From Agapanthus africanus (Eukaryota > Streptophyta > Magnoliopsida > Asparagales > Amaryllidaceae): a stretch of 64,000 bases of DNA. The stretch spans positions 190,241,739 through 190,305,738 of the forward strand of contig JASDDO010000026.1 of NCBI GenBank assembly GCA_030015575.1, given 5' to 3'. Below, one piece after another: positions 60,656-64,000 of this stretch. Position numbers and translations under genes: made by a program. Below the pieces are notes generated by a model. The model ran no database searches. It was not told the origin of the DNA and was given only the letters and a program-made list of their open reading frames with translations. Each line of letters starts with the position of its first letter. Positions within the stretch are counted from its first letter, which is position 1.

Positions 60656-63438
60656 ATGTCACGCCTTAATCAAGATAATAATACGGATTATTGACCGAAC
60701 CCGCTTGTTATACTGAGCTGGGGAACGTTGGTCCCGCTCCAACTTATAATTGTTATAAGACAGAGCAGGAAATAGGGGATTACCAGAATTCCCGTGCCAC
60801 CCAAACGAAGAAAATGCATGCTGATGCATCATCTTCGGGTGTGTTCATTACAAAGAACTATTTCTCAGTGTCCTCTACGTCCTAGGTATTTGATACCGGA
60901 TCAGGATCCCAAATTTGTAATCTGTTACAAGGGCTATAGAAAGGTAGAGAACTGAGAATGGGTGATAAGTTTCATGAGACAGAAAACGGGGCAAGTGTTG
61001 CAGCCAAGTCTGTTGGTCACTGTCACCCTGTACTATCAATACATTGATTCTGAACAAATGTTATTAGATACCGAACCTGATATACAAAATCATATCAGTC
61101 TCTTTATTTGTAAAGAAAGGATATAATCTTGTATTGTTGGATAATGTTTTGAACATTTCTTATATCAAAAGTTGATCGTTTCAGGCACGTTATCTAAAAG
61201 CATTAACGTTCTAAATCAAACTACAGTTCCTTGTATACAGAACACACACAAGAGGATGAGTTCAGAAATGAACGAATTTTTCTTGAGGTATTGTAGACTA
61301 GGTCATATCAATGAGACCTGACTAGCTGAAGTTACATTTAGATGCATATTTAAATCTATTTGAATTTACATCTTATGAAACTTGCCAGTCATGTCACAAA
61401 GATACGATGACCATAGCTCTGTTTACTGGAAACAGAGAAAGAGTTGGTAAACTCTTAGGACGATACATGTTGATGTATGTAGGTCCCCTGTCTACACATG
61501 CCAAGACCGGTTCTTTGTACTTCATTACATTCTCTGATGATCTCTTTAGATTCAGATATATGTTTCTGTTGAAACACAAGTCCGAACCTTTTGAGATATT
61601 CACAGAATATGATTTAGAAGTAGAAAACCAAAATACGGGTATAAGTATTATGTCCTTTGATGAGATCGAGGAGGAGAATACTTGAGCACGAAATTCTTGG
61701 ACTTTTCTAAAGGAGAATGAGATTCTCCCTCAGCATTACTTCTCCGTATACACAATAGCACAATGGTATATCGGGGTGGAGCAATCACACCCTATATGAT
61801 AAGGTGTGCTCTAAGATGAGTACTACTGAGTTACCTATTTCCTTTTGGGAGTTATGCACTTGAGAAGCTGCATACCAATTGAATTGGGTTCCAATCAAAT
61901 CCGTTGCCTACCGCTTCATATGTGATATGGAAAGGGAAGAGCCCATATCTTAAGTTGGTTAAGATTTGGGGTTGTCCGGGCTATGTCTAAAAGCATAATC
62001 TGGACAAGCTCGAGGCAAGGTCTGTTATGTAGAACTGGAAATGTTCCAGCTATACAAACTGCAGCTGATGATTTGAAAGAACCAAAGGATTCAATAGTTA
62101 CCAACGAACCTCAGCCTCTCCGCCGATCTAGTAGGGTTCCTCACCCACCTGAGAGATACTTCGGTTTCTCGATGATAGTGGGAGCGAGGATTGCATCATG
62201 AGATGATGACCCAACTAGTTTCGAGCTGGCCATCAGGAGTGGGACTCTGTAAGAATGGCTGGATGCTTAGTGATCTGAGATGGAATCCTTATACACCATC
62301 AAAGTATGGACTTTAGTTGCTTTATCTGAAGGGTTAAATCCCCATCAGGAGCAAGTATATCTTGAGAAGATTACTTGGTATACATGGAAAAGTTGAGACT
62401 TTCAAAGCTAGACTTGTTAAAGTTTTGCATCATTTACCAGGTATGGATCATGATGAAACCTTTTCTAAGGAGCTATGCTTAAGTCCATCCAGATCCTACT
62501 TGCCACGGCTACAGACCATGACTACGATATCTGGTGGTTGGGTGTCATGACTGCTTTTCTAAATAATGTTTTAGAAGAGAGCGTCTATAAGTACACAGCC
62601 AGAGGGCTTCGTAGCCAGTGGGAGCAGCGGAAACGTGTGCAAGATGCTTTATAGGATAAAGCAGACATCGCGGAGTTGGAACATCTGTTTTGATAAGATA
62701 GTCAACCAGTTTGACATCATCAAAATGGTAGATGAACCTTGTATATACGAAAGGGCGGTAGGGAGTATGGTGATGATCCTCGTAGAGTACGTGGATGACA
62801 TGCTCTTGATAGGGAAGGAGTTTCCTATGCTACGCTCGGTGAATCTCCGCTTATCACAATGATTCTCCATAAAGGATCAAAGTGATACCTCCTAAATCCT
62901 GGGTTTGCATCTATGAGATAGATCTAATTGGATGTTAGGATTCTCACTAGTTATAGTGAGATGGTATCAATCGATCCTGGGGAGAATCACTGGAAGGGTT
63001 CCGGAGTGACAAGGACGACTGAAAGTCAGTCACAGGCATTGTCTTTATCCTCAGCAAAGGGACGGTATGTTGGAAGAGTTCCAAACTAGATACCGTTGCA
63101 TACTAGACGATAAAGGCTGGATACATCGCTACTTAAGATGCTACCAAAGAGGCAGTCTTGGTGTATATTAGTTCATGAGATGAACTTTGTTCCTCCTATT
63201 GTGTGACAATGGAGTTGTGGCTTATGCCAAGAAACGACCGTCCCATCAGTGATCCAGACATATTCTAAGGCAGTGTCACCTGATCGTGGAGATGGTTGAT
63301 CTCCAGGGGATCGAGGTTAGGAGAGTAGACTCAGAGGACAACACGGCGGATCCACTCACGAAAGGCCTTTTCCCAGAGAGAGACTTTTATGGGATGGTTG
63401 AGTATGAGATACTACAACCACTGCTATCAGATGGCCCT
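60656..63438 (+). pseudogene. pol: Element E copia pol remnant, gag absent
   Basis: ATG at 60656, then the same N-terminus as D with a 2-nt loss near 60690 that shifts the frame. Protease DTGSGS near 60894, integrase zinc region with CQSC near 61384 and a broken core to about 61980, RT pieces 62362-62870 with YVDD near 62788, then a deletion of several hundred bases between RT and RNase H (after about 62890). RNase H pieces end with ADPLTKG near 63345. At least ten frame breaks. It cannot give a working polyprotein, although the LTRs are young. Confidence 0.8.
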
Positions 63439-63439
63439 A

Positions 63440-63454
63440 GTGCAAGTGGGAGAT
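63440..63454 (+). promoter_or_regulatory. Polypurine tract of element E
   Basis: GTGCAAGTGGGAGAT directly before the 3' LTR; identical to C. Confidence 0.85.
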
Positions 63455-64000
63455 TGTTAGTTATATGTATGCCCTATAGGCCATTACTGTACATTGGATG
63501 TATATTGTAGTGGATGCTGGGACATATATAGGGAGGACTTTCTTGCTCGACATGATAGTATGCTATCTGGTTACTCTTTACCTTAACGTGTACATTGATT
63601 GTCTCTCTGTTACATGTTGGTAAAGCCCTTAGGATGTGTACTTGACTACCTGGACTATGATGCAGATCATACTAGTGGGGACATGGTAGTCCATAAGTAC
63701 ATCCTTCAAGGTCCCTAGTCGTGGGTGTATCGAGACGGGGCATCGATATACCAGAGTAGACTAGCGTATACCTTCTCGACCCATACAGATGGGCGTTGGA
63801 TGATCCCATATCCATTGGTGTTTTACATCAGAGATGATATACGGGTGCTCAGTGAAGACTGTGTACACTGGACGGACTCGCCGAGAACTCCCAGATGGTA
63901 TTATACCTTACGTCAGATGGCAGTTCTCTGGTGACACTGGTACAGAGTAGTCTGTTGACCCGAGATCGTCATAGAGTCTTGTGTGATTCCCACTGTGCTT
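63455..64000 (+). repeat. 3' LTR of element E, first 546 bp
   Basis: Aligns without gaps to 55296-55841, about 13 differences. Continues beyond the window. Confidence 0.9.

Larger units (their letters stand above)
55296..64000 (+). mobile_element. Element E: young gag-less copia element, runs off the window
   Basis: 5' LTR 55296-57506, PBS, leader, decayed pol, polypurine tract, and 3' LTR from 63455 to the window end. The 546 comparable LTR bases differ at about 13 positions (2.4%), the lowest of the three LTR pairs compared here (A, C, E). Predicted target duplication TTAGC (55291-55295). Confidence 0.88.

Noticed and set aside
1..64000. Host protein-coding gene
   Set aside because: Every frame with recognisable similarity belongs to a retrotransposon polyprotein, and the rest are short and unsupported.

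Overview
The window is wholly repetitive plant DNA. I see no host gene, rRNA, tRNA gene or CRISPR array. The diagnostic signs are Ty1-copia polyproteins of the Angela/BARE type, initiator-Met primer-binding sites (TGGTATCAGAGC-like), a Ty3 Athila/Tat-type primer-binding site matching the tRNA-Asp 3' end, and very long Ty3-like LTRs. This fits intergenic or pericentromeric DNA of an angiosperm with a large genome; the species cannot be named from the sequence.

The layout is one nest of insertions centred on an old copia element, D (20364-27137, + strand). Left arm, oldest to youngest: long-LTR element I (18033-20363, +) sits in D's 5' LTR; H, same family (15888-18032, -), sits in I; Athila-like B (10613-15887, -) sits in H; copia element A (2042-10612, -) sits in B; LTR element X (1-2041, -) sits in A's LTR. 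Right arm: copia element F (27138-34464, -) sits in D's 3' LTR; long-LTR element G (34465-55159, +) sits in F's leader; complete copia element C (43366-53821, -, with a 5-bp duplication) and F-family fragment J (55160-55295) sit in G's 3' LTR; copia element E (55296 to beyond the window end, +) sits in J. The outer halves of all except C lie outside the window.

The copia elements form two kinds. F carries gag, protease, integrase, reverse transcriptase and RNase H in one uninterrupted frame of about 1313 codons, spoiled by about 12 nonsense codons and no frameshift. A, C, D and E have no gag: their frame starts with a short unrelated N-terminus and runs straight into protease. E has LTRs only about 2.4% diverged over the visible part but a wrecked pol, so it probably moved using proteins supplied by another element.

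The most interesting signal is in the 2-3 kb leader between primer-binding site and coding start. All five copia elements keep a chain of RNA-like structures: three hairpins with a common UUGAC/GUCAA core and different but still complementary outer stems, a tandem pair of CCUNAU-UCG-AUNAGG stem-loops, a module closed by CCGCAUU/AAUGCGG, small G/C and GNRA-type hairpins, and a pyrimidine tract with an AG six to eleven bases before the start codon. Stems vary in sequence between elements while pairing is kept, which points to selection on RNA structure (packaging, dimerisation, splicing or translation).

Other oddities: A carries the F-type and the C-type version of one leader segment side by side; Ty3-like G contains about 200 bp of copia leader; a GC-rich CCGCGGAACCGCGG-type palindrome recurs in copia leaders and in the Athila-like LTR; the long-LTR family carries a short reading frame next to conserved splice-like signals; and X holds a G-box-rich 45-bp minisatellite.
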